Assembly: GCF_017654505.1 (NCBI RefSeq)
Contig: NC_054559.1
Span: 13,623,647 to 13,687,646, forward strand
Length of the DNA: 64,000 bases
Source of the DNA: Polyodon spathula
Taxonomy: Eukaryota; Chordata; Actinopteri; Acipenseriformes; Polyodontidae
Direction of reading: 5' to 3'
The notes beneath the pieces are model-generated. The model ran no database searches and was not told the origin of the DNA. It worked only from the letters and a program-made list of their open reading frames with translations. The stretch's first letter is position 1, and each line of letters starts with the position of its first letter. Shown in pieces: positions 22,891-34,372 of this stretch. Both the position numbers and the translations under genes were made by a program.

Positions 22891-25800
22891 TATTTTTTAA
22901 TTAAACCAGCTCATTTGTAGCACAATACTTTTAATAAAAGCTCTATGGTCTTTTGTGTACACTTAAATTCTGATTTGTTGCCTTATTAGAGACGTTTCTT
23001 CCACATCTAAAGCTGCATTCTTATTACTATGTGGAGAGCTTTCCCCTTGGTTTAAAAGCTGCTTGAACTGTTGAGTGGGATCAATAAGAGGACAAATTCC
23101 CAGGTTTTGTCCATAAAGCTCAAATTATTAACTGCAAGACTACACAACCACACAGAGCTTTTCTACTTGTGTGAGTGTAAACATTTTTTGAGTAAACATA
23201 CTGCATACAATGCATAGGGCTGCTGCTTCCAAGAGACTTTTTAATACCATTGTCTTAGCTAGCTGGTATTGTATTTCCATTACAGAGCGTACCCACAAGC
23301 CACACTCCTGCTGTGTTGCATCCCTAGTCGCGTGGCTAAGCAAAGGGAAGCTAGTGCAGCAAAAGCTGATTTTAAAGAAGTACGTTCTAAATAGGAGGTG
23401 AGAGGGTTATTACAAGTCCAAGACATGAGTGCAAGAACAGATCAGATTGGATAATCAGTTCAGATACTGTAACATCATAACCTGCTGCATTCAAACAGCA
23501 CAGTCAATACAGATCATATGCAATGGAACGGGTCTGTAATGAAATCCAATACAGAACTGTAGCATTAGATGTCGAGCTAAAGACTATATTCCCTGTTCTT
23601 TAAGTACAAGAAGAGTTAAAATAAAGTATTTTTTTTTTTGTTTTTTCATTTCAGCGAGGCATTGTCCCCATTGATTTTGAAAAGTGAATGTGCCAGAATT
23701 CATGTCAGATGTCAGCCAACATCACAGTCACCAGTGTTAAGCTGCTGCCTCAGCACAGTGTACCAGAACAGCGGATTCATCTTGTTCTGCTCACGATTGT
23801 CTGGTGAATTGGGAAAACATTGTGCAAAATTACAGCAGCTCTGCTTGTGGAAAAAAAAAATGCTGAACTCTGTCTACATAGCAAAGCAAGGCCACATGTT
23901 TGCTTTGCCCTTTAATTTCCTGATTTATTCTCTTTATTGCTCACCCTGGTTCATTTCTTAATGTACACTTAATGCTGTTTTTGTGTAGCCTGCAGTTGAC
24001 ATATTTGAAAGGTGTAGAACTGACAGATCAGAGGGAACATGCAGTGACCAGGTCATTCATTTCTATAACATTTCACTCTACAAAATAATCCAGAATTACA
24101 TTTGGGTTGGACCTCAGCCAGAGTCTTAATGATGCAATTGTATCTCAAAATGTCAAAACAAATTGATAAAGATATTGCAGAAATGCATAGAGAGTATCAG
24201 GGGTAAGTAATTACTTTCTTCTAAACATTCAATGTTGTTCAGTCTCACTTTACTGTCTTGTCAGCAGGCAAGCAAGTAGGGTGATGCGGTTTAAGTTTCC
24301 AGTCAGTTAGGATCCAGTGTAGCTTTGGATGTGAGAGCCAGTCTTGCTTGTCCACGCAGTTCCTCCCACCACTGTGGTTCAGAATCTGTGACGACGGTGC
24401 CTCATACGACACTACAGTTGTCTATAGTGAAGCAGAAGAGCTTCACGCTGAAAGAGATGCAAGTGTTGAAGATGACTGCAAATGCAAGAAGTCTTATTTG
24501 CAGGCAAGGTCTTGATTATTGGCCCCCAGACCCACACATTTGCCTGATGCTATGGTACATGCAGGCTTCCGTAGTTGATTGCTATCTCCTCCAGTGGTTA
24601 GTAATGCTGCCTGTAGGCAGGGGAATACAGTAGACGAAAAGGTTCCACTTAGTCTGTAATGAAAAAAAAAACACATAGGTTTTCAATGACATTTCATACT
24701 AAAGTGATCTACTGAGTGACAAAAATAGCAAATGGTATATTAAAAATAGACAAATAGCTTAGTGAAAGCATTTGAGCCTAATTGCCCATTTAGCTGCTAT
24801 CAGAGACGTTTATTGGGAAATAGGTAATTGCACAGGTAGCATGGTAATTACAACAGCCAAACAGAACTGCCTCCAATGAACATACCTAGTGATACACTGT
24901 GCTCAGCTCCTGAACTGCACAGCATTTTCCTTGCCTGTAAGAGTATTTTGTTATTAGAAAATAGCCTCATTGGATGTTCAGAGATCATGGTAACAGAAGC
25001 CTAAGGCATAGCCTCTGGTCTCTGTTTTTTTATGTTTAATTACAGTGCTCCTCCTCGCTGGATGTAAGGGTGAGATCTGTCTTGTTTGCCTCTACTACAA
25101 AGGAAAAAAAGATAATCATTGCTTGCAATTTTTGGGTTGTTGTTAATTCACGTTGGCATGTTTTGGAAGCCAGTTAAAAGGAGGGTATTGAAAAGTTTAT
25201 TTCAGTGATTTTTTAACAATACAAAGTATTAACAAGAACTGCCTTTATAACGTCTCCTCTTCTCATTATTAAATATTATTGGATTTTAAACAACAGTTTC
25301 AAAACTACAATTTATTCCAATACTGTCCTTTAATGAATGTACAACACAGCAGATGGACAATACTGCATGTGCTGCCAAATTCTACTTACAAAGATATGTT
25401 GGTGCCAACATTATAAATGTGCGCTTTTCCTTTCCAACTTAATGTTTTTTTATCTTGGGAGACTTGACAAAAGACTTGATTACAAACATCTAACATCCAA
25501 ATGTACACTTTCCCCAGTGTGTCTAACGATGAAAAAGGTGATAAAGCACAACAGTTTCTGCTTTTAAGGAATGGATTGCAAACCTTGCAAACATTATGCG
25601 ACTAGAAAGACTAGACTATTACCTGTATAGAGCATGAACAACAAAGTCGAAAGATAGAGCCCTTCAATCCTTTTTACAGGGATAAGAAAATGTTTCTAAA
25701 CTTGATAATATCAATGACAAGGATAAAAGTCTTAAACGACCTGGTATACTGTCACTGAAGGGCATGAGTTGACATCAATGTGGACTAACTTAATTTTGAG

Positions 25801-27498
25801 AATGTGTGAAGCTCTGTTCTTCTTGGTCGGTAGGAGAGTTCATTTAAAATTAGTGGCCTTTTCTAGCTCAGGAGAAAACAAAACGGCAGCCGTACTGAAG
25901 AAATGAAGAAAATTCCTGTGCAGATCAACGTAGCGAACAGTGGCTTCTGAATCCCTCTTCGGTACAGAGGTGGAAGAATAATGTTGTTTTAATTTTCACA
26001 GTTAGAGAAATTTCAATGTCAAAGGAAACCTTTAAATTGAAGTGTTACTGTGTGTGGTGGTTATGTTCAATGTTAAAAAATGTATTGTGTTACTTTTTAT
26101 CTCGAATAGCCATCAAAATTGTTTTGGTTTATTACAGACGTGGATAATATCAGTATCAAAAGCAATACATCTTACATATCTCTAGAATGATAAAAACTAC
26201 TTGAGTGCTGTTAACACTATTGCTTAGTAGACTAATAATGATATCTGAAGAAAGACATTAAAGACGGTTGGCCATATGCTAGGTAATTGGTTTTGTCATC
26301 TACAGTATTTTGTTTTTTCTATAGCTTTCATATTAATACATTAGTGCTAGCTTATTGTGCACAGTATTGCATTTCATACCTCCTTTGTCACACACCCTAG
26401 CATAGTCCTTTAAAATGTTAGTAGATGTAGCAATGGTAAAAGTGTGGTACAATGTGTCATTTTGAACAATATAGTTAATGTACGTGTATTCAGAAGTGTA
26501 TTTGAACAGAGGGAAGTGCATCTGCATATGATCTATTGTCTTTCTTTCCCCCTTTGAACATATCTATTGTCAGCCTGCCCGGACCACAGCTGAAACCAGC
26601 AGGAAGCTGCCCCAGATTCCAAATATCACCAAGAACCCTGAGCACCTTTTTTAATTTTAGCATATAAACCCATCCTCACCAGAGAGCCATTAGTGACAGT
26701 ATTCTCCCATCATTCTAGGCTATTAGCATCATAAACTATACCTCTTCGATGCAAAGGTCTTGCCACTTATGAAGTCAAGGGCCATCTCTCATCACGTTCC
26801 TTCCATAGCCTGGTAAAGTCTCTACAGTCTCTATACTAAAAAAGCTGATCATCATAGAGGGAATAAATGGAATTTGCTGAACGTAGACACCATATTAAAT
26901 CACTGACTCTCTTCTCCTCCTTCTATTTTGTGATGAATTCAATGTTTGTTAAAACAACTGCATCCTCAAGTCAAATATAGCCTGGGTGACAGTCCCCATG
27001 TCTGTCCAGTATTTCCCTCTATGAGTATCAGTTGTACAGTACATTAGAGAACTAGTGTATAATTTATAACACATTATTTATAATGTGTAAACTAAGTTCA
27101 GATGACTACAACAATTTTTTTTTTTTTTTTGCAGTATTTTGTATATTTAACCTGCTCTAATTCTTTAGCTACTCCCTAAAACCTAACTGACCTGACTGTT
27201 ATGTATTCATGAATTCTGTTACAATGATTAACCTAATCGGACCTCATTTGTTTATGCAAATAAGGTTAGAAAAGAGAAATTGAATGGGACGCTGCATGGA
27301 ATTTCAGTAATCCTGGAGGCCATGTAGAACAGCAAACATGGAATTTACATGAATTGCTGTTACATTCATGTTCTAAATGTTCAGAAAGTGTTTTAAATAA
27401 AAGACTAGCTAACACACCGAATAAAAACGGTTTAGCAACATTTGGTTTTGGCATGTTTTATTCACTGAATGTCAAATGTTTTATTGATTTTTATCATT
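22891..27498. other. unique DNA, no gene seen
   Basis: About 4.6 kb with scattered short A/T tracts (for example the T run at 27115-27130) but no transposon ends, RNA genes or supported exons. Short ORFs (23638-23961, 24325-24633, 25337-25567) look like chance frames. Confidence 0.45.
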
Positions 27499-27809
27499 TA
27501 AAAAAAACAACAACTATATGAACATCATGTAATGTCATAGCATCATGTAATTAAAGAAACTACAAAACGATATATAGCAAAAAGTCTACAGGAATCCGTA
27601 ATAGTAATACAGTGTTTCATGACCGATTTCAAAATGTTCAATTTTTCAATTTGTTGTCAGTTTTTTGTTAAGTATATGGAAAATGACAAAGCAGTATGTA
27701 ATTCAATGCGTTAACCATTATTAGCCACTATTCAGCAGGTTTCATTCGACTTTATGAAGAAAAATGAGGTAATTCTCTAGGGTGATGCAAAACTTTTGGC
27801 CATAGTTGT
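27499..27809 (+). mobile_element. Tc1/mariner-type MITE, copy 3
   Basis: Same family and orientation as 3820-4214. Shared segments include AAAGAAACTACAAAACGATA, AAAAGTCTACAGGAA, AATACAGTGTTTCATG, AATGCGTTAACC and TTCGACTTTATGAAG. It ends GGTGATGCAAAACTTTTGGCC and ATAGTTGTA. The left terminal repeat and the TA microsatellite are missing. Confidence 0.75.
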
Positions 27810-28791
27810 ACATTGTCCTACTGAAATCATAAACAATAATCCGTTATAGAACCCAGTGAAGCCAAGATCCTTGGCCGTAGTTGGCCTTAACATGCCACTA
27901 TAAACATCAATACTGGTTCAAAAAAACATCTGCAATATTGGTAATGCAAAGAAGAGAACTGAAAGGGTTTGGATCTTGTCAGTACCTGGGAATGACTTGA
28001 GTGAATATCATCTCACCTGGTGACTCAGCCAGTGTTGACCTGCTACAAGATTTATATCAAATCCAAATATGTTGCTCAACTTATTCTGTTCATTATTAAG
28101 CATAGACCATTTCTTAATGATACTGAAGCTTTTGAAGAAGAAAAAAACAAGTACAGTGTTGCACTTCAAGTGGATGTTCTAATGCTTTTCCTGATTGCTC
28201 CTTAATTCACATGATATAGGGGGCAATTAATTGTGCCAATTATCCCTCATGCGAATATGCACAAATGTATTAGAATAAAAGATCCCTCATTAAATGTAAT
28301 GGGGGTAAGTGAAGATAATCAGCCAGGGGTATTTTGAATAATCGGGGTACTTAGTTAAAACAATGGGGGAACCTCGTTTTGATTTGCATATACAAATGAG
28401 CATACAAACTGTTTAGCATACATATAAATACATACATATAAGCTATTTGTAGATTTCATGTATCATATTAGTCTGTGATTCTAAAAACAGTGTCTCTTTA
28501 ATTACATGGCCTAAAAGCAGTCCAATTGAAAAGTCTTTTCAATAATACTGCTTACTGTATACAAATAGATACTAGCTAATGAACACAACTTAGCTTGCTG
28601 TGTTTTTGAGATAAAAGGGAATTTTGCATAAATACATGCCGCTATTCATATTTGAATGTTGGCTATTACATTAGTTCCTTAAAATATGTAATCCAGATTT
28701 TAATAAAACATCACAAGTTTGTTTCATGCCATGTCTACTAATAGTCCAAATGAGACCGTTTTCACAGTTTTTAGTTCTAATTGGGATGTAC
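27810..28791. other. unique AT-rich DNA, no gene seen
   Basis: No supported gene or element. A 61-codon frame at 28020-28205 (+) has no recognisable domain. Confidence 0.4.
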
Positions 28792-28815
28792 AGGGGTTGG
28801 ACAAAATAAATTATA
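28791..28815 (+). mobile_element. mariner-type terminal fragment
   Basis: TACAGGGGTTGGACAAAATA is the terminal sequence of a common mariner group, next to a TA. No second end or transposase is found nearby, so only a solo terminus remains, apparently interrupted by the LINE 3' region to its right. Confidence 0.5.
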
Positions 28816-28964
28816 CACATGTCTATATACAGACATTAACATAGAACGATTATAGACAAATATACTGGTGATGTTCTCACATGATTTTCAATAATGAAAA
28901 TAAATACAAACTGGTACTTTTGAAATGTACCATAAGAAGGTCATCCATAACAAAATTTTGTTTT

Positions 28965-29110
28965 TTGTCAACTATTATCCCTTCTTAGCTGCTTGTATCC
29001 CTTATTAAGGCTCTTATCTGCTTTTATCCCTTTTTAAATTGACTGTTGTATGTGTTTGTGATTTTACTTGTAAACACTTTGAGATGTACCACATGAAAAG
29101 TGCTATATAA

Positions 29111-29162
<52 letters not shown>
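28965..29162 (+). mobile_element. L2-like LINE 3' end with (ATT)n tail
   Basis: TTTTACTTGTAAACACTTTG, then AGATG and AAAAGTGCTATATAAATTATT, is the canonical 3' terminus of L2-type LINEs. The last 50 bases are ATT repeats, the usual microsatellite tail. Only the 3' UTR is present and the left boundary is approximate. Confidence 0.75.
29111..29162. repeat. (ATT)n microsatellite
   Basis: About 17 ATT units forming the tail of the LINE 3' end. Confidence 0.95.
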
Positions 29163-29165
<3 letters not shown>

Positions 29166-30950
29166 CAACCACATAATTATTATTACTACATACCATATTA
29201 CCTTTACATCCCTCTACTAAGTACGTAAAGACTGTTGTCTACTTCTCCTCTAATCAGATTAACTAATCAAGTTTTGACATTATTACATCTTATGAAACTC
29301 AAGTGAAAAACCTCTAGCATAGCCTAGTGGTAATGTCAATACTTTCTTATATCTGAACCTGATTAACATATTGAAGAGGAAAAAAGAAACAATGCACATT
29401 GTAATTGGAGACAACAGTTAAAATATGTAAAAGAGGCCAGTAAATTTTGTGGTGTAAGCAAAAAAGACAATCAAATGCATCGTAAATAATTCCCCTTTGT
29501 CCCAGCTTATTTATTTAGCAGGGAAATCCAATAACTCGATGCAGTGGCCTTTCATCTCACAGTTCCCAAGTTAACTCACTCAAGCCTGTGGTGTTGTTTA
29601 TTTAGCAAATTAGTTTCAAGAAAAAAAAAATCAGTGTTTTTTTACTGAGACAGTGGTGGTTTATTAAGGTAACACATTTTGGCCTAGAAAATCACAGAGT
29701 GCAATATCTTGATTGTAGCGTGTGTTATTTTGATATTTCTGTATCAATATCTATATCTTTATCTATCAGCAAGACAAGGGATAAAAGGGTTACATGATAT
29801 AAAAAAGGCTGTCTATTAGGAAGTAGACATGAAAAATAATCAAATGTGTTTGATTTCAAATACATTACATTTTTTGGTGCTTTTATTTTTCCTTTTACTA
29901 TTAAAGAATCCAAGTATATTGGAAACTAACCTTTAACAGAAGTATTACACTTCTCCATAATGTTTTTTTTTTTTTTTATTGTTTTACAGTACTTTATTAA
30001 TTCATATAAGTGCGCATGCTTGGTCATTTCCTCTCATAATTATGCAGGACGTTACTGAATATGAATTAAAGGCTGATGATTTAATAAGTCAACTGCATCA
30101 GCCTGCTATTTTTCAAGTTTTGACTCAAATAAAGAAGTTCAGAAAAAGACCTAAGGAGAAGAAGTCAAGCACTTAACTTCAGATCTATGACAAATAATGT
30201 ACTTGCCAAGCACTTAATTAGGCTCAAGGTGGTTCAAATAGTTGGTTGGCGCATGACAGCCTCAATACTTAAATAATGCTTTTATGAAGTTTCTGTGGTG
30301 GGGCAATTTCAAACATTTCATGAAATGATGGATGGATCACTTGTGCCAAGTCAGGATGAAAGTTGCCAGCTTTGATGACACCTCCTAATGTGAAACACAG
30401 GTGTTCTTTTACTTCCTGTTGAAGTAATTGCCTAATTTCTGGCACTAGGTTTAATGAGGATTGGCACCTGGGCCACTTTACTTAAATTTAGCAAAGCAGC
30501 AAGTTTTGGTTTCCTGATTTTCTTAGAGAGGTGTCACTGATATTCAAATTATTTTGCACCTGTCGTGACATCTGGGACAAGCAAACCTTGATTGCTTTAA
30601 GTTCTTACTGGATTTGTGATTCTTTCTTTGCTTTAGTCTGAAACAGCAGGACATCTTGCTTACACAGAGTTGGAAGAGCCAGAGCTATTTGGAACCAGGA
30701 TCTCTATGGATACACAACTACCCCCCCACCCCCACTCCCCACCCCCGTACACACACACACACATTTCATTTGTTCTGTAACATATTTACTTCAATCCACA
30801 TGTCACTGTCCAGTCCAAAATGCCTACAGACAGCAATTGGGCTACTTCCAAGACTGGACATTGCCAGCCTTTAATTTTCAGTGACAATCACTACTATGAT
30901 TCTGTCGGACACTTCTTTTTGACTGCATCGTGTCTATGTTTTTCATTTTT
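29163..30950. other. unique DNA; C-rich run and one candidate exon
   Basis: Apart from the candidate exon at 30048-30176, the only notable item is a C-rich then (CA)n stretch at 30719-30761. The rest is unique and unremarkable. Confidence 0.4.
30048..30176 (+). other. candidate terminal exon (low confidence)
   Basis: A pyrimidine-rich tract ending CTCATAATTATGCAG gives a fair acceptor at 30047. The following frame is open for 42 codons to a TAA. It reads DVTEYELKADDLISQLHQPA and continues to a lysine-rich KKFRKRPKEKKSST end. The composition (charged, few cysteines) looks more protein-like than surrounding chance frames, but no family is recognised and no partner exon is identified. Confidence 0.15.
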
Positions 30951-31139
30951 GCCTGTCTTGAGATGTCTTCAGACATCTTGAGACAAGATTAAGACAACAT
31001 TAATACATCTTAAGACACATTGCAAACACATTTATAGACGTGTCTAAGACACAGTGTCTTGGACATGTCTTAAGCCTTCTTAAGACATCCTTTCAACTGC
31101 CTTTAAGGTGTCTTGAGGTGTCTTAAGGTACAGTGATTA
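30951..31139. repeat. degenerate CTTAAGACA-rich tract
   Basis: The motif TCTTAAGACA and variants (CTTGAGACA, GTCTTAAG, TCTAAGACA, GTGTCTTGAGG) recur about ten times at irregular spacing on both strands. TCTTAAGA is palindromic, so the tract has hairpin potential. The origin is unknown. Confidence 0.6.
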
Positions 31140-31395
31140 TTGTTTATAATACATGAAATACAGTGGAAAGTGCATAATGCATGATAGTAGCATAATACAT
31201 GAAAAAGTAGCAGCAACAGAGCAGCTAATAGCAGATATCAGGCTTAAAGAGCATGGAAAGCAAGAGAGAACAGGTGGGTATTGAGAGTTGATTTAAAGAG
31301 AGGGACGGTGGGAGCATCATGAACCAAAGCTGGGCGAGAGTTCCAAAGAGTCGGAGACATGAAGCTAAACAAACGTTTTCGTTTAGCTTCGAAAG
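31140..31395 (-). mobile_element. second copy of the minisatellite-bearing LINE (3' part)
   Basis: Collinear with about 6150-6395. It holds about one 58-bp minisatellite unit (ACAGTGGAAAGTGCATAATG, then GTAGCATAATACATGAAA). Next comes GCAGCTAATAGCAGATATCA with GGCTTAAAGAGCATGGAAAG, then the end of the reverse transcriptase reading frame (GTTCCAAAGAGTCGGAG). At the right end GAAGCTAAAC is mirrored by GTTTAGCTTC after a 10-base loop, a small inverted duplication at the breakpoint. Both LINE ends are missing. Confidence 0.85.
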
Positions 31396-31859
31396 TTTCT
31401 AGAGACACCTAACTTCAAGTTCTGCCTATACTGCATAGCTGGTTTACATGAATGCCTTCTATATACATGTTTAACAAAAAAAAGAAAAACGTAATACTTT
31501 ATAGGAAACAGCAACTTCACAAAAGCATGATTTCAGCATTGAGGCTGTCAGTGTAAAAGCAAACAACTGTTTTGCTACTGTACTCAGGTATATGCAAAAA
31601 TATATTGCATTTTGAGTTCAGTTAAATTAAATGTGCATCAAAAATTATGCAGAGTATAGTCTTCAGAACTATAATAATTAGTCTCTATTATTTTAAAAGC
31701 TGGTTTGACTTTTAGAAGCCGTTTTTGTTTGCAAGAAACAGGTTTGTCTGTATACATTTTATGGTGGAGTAACAGCGATTTTTCGGCTTCTATTACATGG
31801 CAGTTGTTTTGTCCTCTTAAATTTAACTAATAAATTGCTGCAAATGCATTTCCAGGATC
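31396..31859. other. unique AT-rich DNA, no gene seen
   Basis: No recognisable feature. Confidence 0.4.
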
Positions 31860-32480
31860 TATAGACTGGGAGCCAGTTAAATAACTACATAATCAAAGCT
31901 ACAGGTGAGCAAAGAGCCCCATCCTGGGTGCTGCTCTCTGTCAGCTCGGAGCATATTATACAGCTCTAAATAATCAACTAGCTACTTATGAATTCAGACG
32001 TCACTGTTTAAACCTTAGAACTCAGGTCGTTTTCTACCCAGGAAGTCTTCCCTCCCAAACAACCTGCAGCTCAACGCAGATGGCTAATGATTACAGAACT
32101 TCTCTGATTTATCATGTCCTTCCTAATGTATTATTCCAGAGGTGGGTATGAGGTACTGCTCTGGTTTACACTGACCCTGGACTTGTGAAATAATTAATAC
32201 AATAGTGCAAATCAGCCATTTTGAAAAGAGTAATTTACTGTGGATGCAGCCTCTCAGCAGGGCCCCTCATTAATCAAAGAAAGCAGTGAACATCAAAGTG
32301 TTCCTTTCCCACTGCAGCAGCATCCATCATAGTGCTATTAAATGTGCCGTGGCAATGCTTGATAAATATAATGCCTTTGATATGCTGCTAACTATTGGCA
32401 TGTTGGAGGACAGAAATCCCAAAATACATGGTAGCAACAAACAAAACAAGGAAACTAACTTCCCAGCTGCATTAAAATTA
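31860..32480. other. possible conserved non-coding element
   Basis: About 600 bp of balanced, low-complexity-free sequence unlike its AT-rich surroundings. It holds several plausible transcription-factor cores: ATTAATCAAAG at about 32270-32280 (homeodomain next to TCF/LEF), AATAATTAATAC, CAGCTCGGAG and CTTTGAT. An open frame at 32286-32582 lacks domain resemblance. I infer a developmental enhancer from texture only. Confidence 0.3.
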
Positions 32481-33150
32481 TGCACAACAGAAGTGATTAT
32501 AAGCCTTGTATTAATTGCTTCACAATTATTGGCTTACCCTTTGTCACCTATTTTAAAAGTACTTACTTCCATATTACTATAAATTAGGGAGATTTGCCCT
32601 CAGGAATTAAGTGTATAATCTGCCATGCATACTGTTCATACTGGAAATCAAATATATCTCATTATATTTTAATTTAAAAAAAAAAAAATCATATTTTAAA
32701 CTAGCCTTAAAAGGGAGGTGGAATATTTTACACATACAGGCATTTGTCTCTTGATGGGTCCATTCTTTTGGGCCATGGTTGTGTACGTGTGTGCGTGTGT
32801 GTGTGTGTGTACATATGTATATGAGAATATAAATATTTGATTTGTAACTAGACCTTTATGAGATTAAAAAAATGGGTGTTTAACCATTTTCACATGTAGA
32901 CTTTTTTTTGTATCTGTTTGTTTGTTTTTTGTAAAAGTGAAATTCCGACAACCAGGCTCTCGCAATTATTTCCACTCACTTCAGTCGTTTCAGCTGCTAG
33001 ATTCATCAGACAGACTCTAAACAGAGCCAGCTTTTGTTCAGAGATGCCAGTAGGCGTACTGTAGAAGCTATGCTTCATTGACATTTGCACTAATATTATC
33101 CTTTATTTAAAATTAAATGAAAAAACTCAAATTCATCTGCCTACTCTCAA
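32481..33150. other. unique DNA with simple tracts
   Basis: Contains an A run at about 32675-32687 and a short (GT)n at 32787-32809. On the minus strand, an open frame from 33090 (MQMSMKHSFYSTPTGISEQK) reaches a good GTGAGT donor near 32976. It could be a first coding exon transcribed from the promoter-like block to its right, but this is unproven. Confidence 0.3.
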
Positions 33151-33180
33151 GCTGCACTGCAAAAATGCCAGACGCTTTGA

Positions 33181-33310
33181 GCTCCGCCCAGCTTCCCCAA
33201 GCATGCCCTCCCAGCCAATCCGAACCTCAGCACTATTCAAGTCAAGTCAGCGCTAGGGAAGCCTCACTGCTCAATTGGTTGCCTAGCAACACGTCTCCTG
33301 TTCCAAGTCC
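33181..33310. promoter_or_regulatory. promoter-like block with RFX X-box, CCAAT and GC box
   Basis: In a GC-richer patch, GCTCCGCCC (33181-33189, GC-box-like) and GCCAAT (33214-33219, CCAAT box) stand upstream of GTTGCCTAGCAAC (33278-33290). The last is a symmetrical match to the X-box bound by RFX factors, typical of ciliary gene promoters. The X-box is palindromic, so orientation is open. A minus-strand frame begins at 33090 and a plus-strand frame at 33314. No gene product is recognised on either side. Confidence 0.35.
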
Positions 33311-34372
33311 CAGATGAACACATTTGCACAGCAACCAGCGACAGGGTGCTCTCTGTCACAAGAACCCATGATGTATATGTTGGAGAAGCCTATTCCATCT
33401 ATTTGGATACAGATTACACAGGAGACATCCAGTTTTGAAGACAAAGGTCTAGGGAAGCTGATGCTAACCATGGGGCCTTGTGTTCCAGTGTTAATGCACT
33501 GTGGGTAGCTTTCGTCTGGGATCTTTACATATGCCGATTGCACTGGGGATTAAGTTGACCCACTTTGCTGACATATGGAGGCTAGGTCATTATTCATTTA
33601 TACTTCCTGAGATGTTGCGTGAACCTTTCAAAAGAGACCTGACAGTTGTAGTGGCCAGATTGATGGTGACAAGGAAAACGGGTTTCCTGTGATTAATTTA
33701 TGATGAGCATTCATTAGAAAAAAAAATTGTTTTATGATAAATAAAATCATCCGGTTTCATTAGGATAATTTTACCACTGAAAGGTGTGAAAAAATGTTTG
33801 CATGTTTTCTCAAAGTGCTACTAACATTTGAATACATGTATATATTTTCTTATAGTGGCTTCAAATTGCATTTTGTTTTTCCTTACATTTTTGTGATGTT
33901 TGCAATCATTCTAATCATTCTGTTTTCCTGTCATAGACAGATGTAATAGATCACCCAAACTGTCTTTATATTATTACAAAACAATTCAATACCATCAGCC
34001 AATCAGCTTCCAGCTCTAGTGGGCTTCTATCAGACAATAGATGCCCGCTGCTATGTCAGCTGTGAATCACATTTTAAATCAATCCATGCAAGTACCAACC
34101 TTTTCATATCAACTTGCTGTAATTAAAGCTCAGGTCAATGGGCAGCAAATACTAGACAAAGACACAACTAGTCCAAATGTATTGTATTATTCCATAGAAC
34201 CAGCCAATCAGTACTTTGCAATTTTGAAAGCAACCAGTCCTGTTTCAGAACCCATTGTTTCAGAAACAAAAACCTTAAAAAAGTTATTTTTTTCTGAAAA
34301 AGCTTCACCCCAGCCTAAACCCATCTCAATGCCTCTACCCTTCTGCAATTCTCCTTCTAGCTGTGCAACGGT
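33311..34372. other. unique DNA with weak ORFs
   Basis: Plus-strand frames at 33314-33508, 33501-33692 and 34041-34418 show no recognisable domain. The last starts directly after a CAATAG and has a balanced composition (for example LAVIKAQVNGQQILDKD), then runs into the DIRS remnant. None is called as a gene. Confidence 0.35.
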
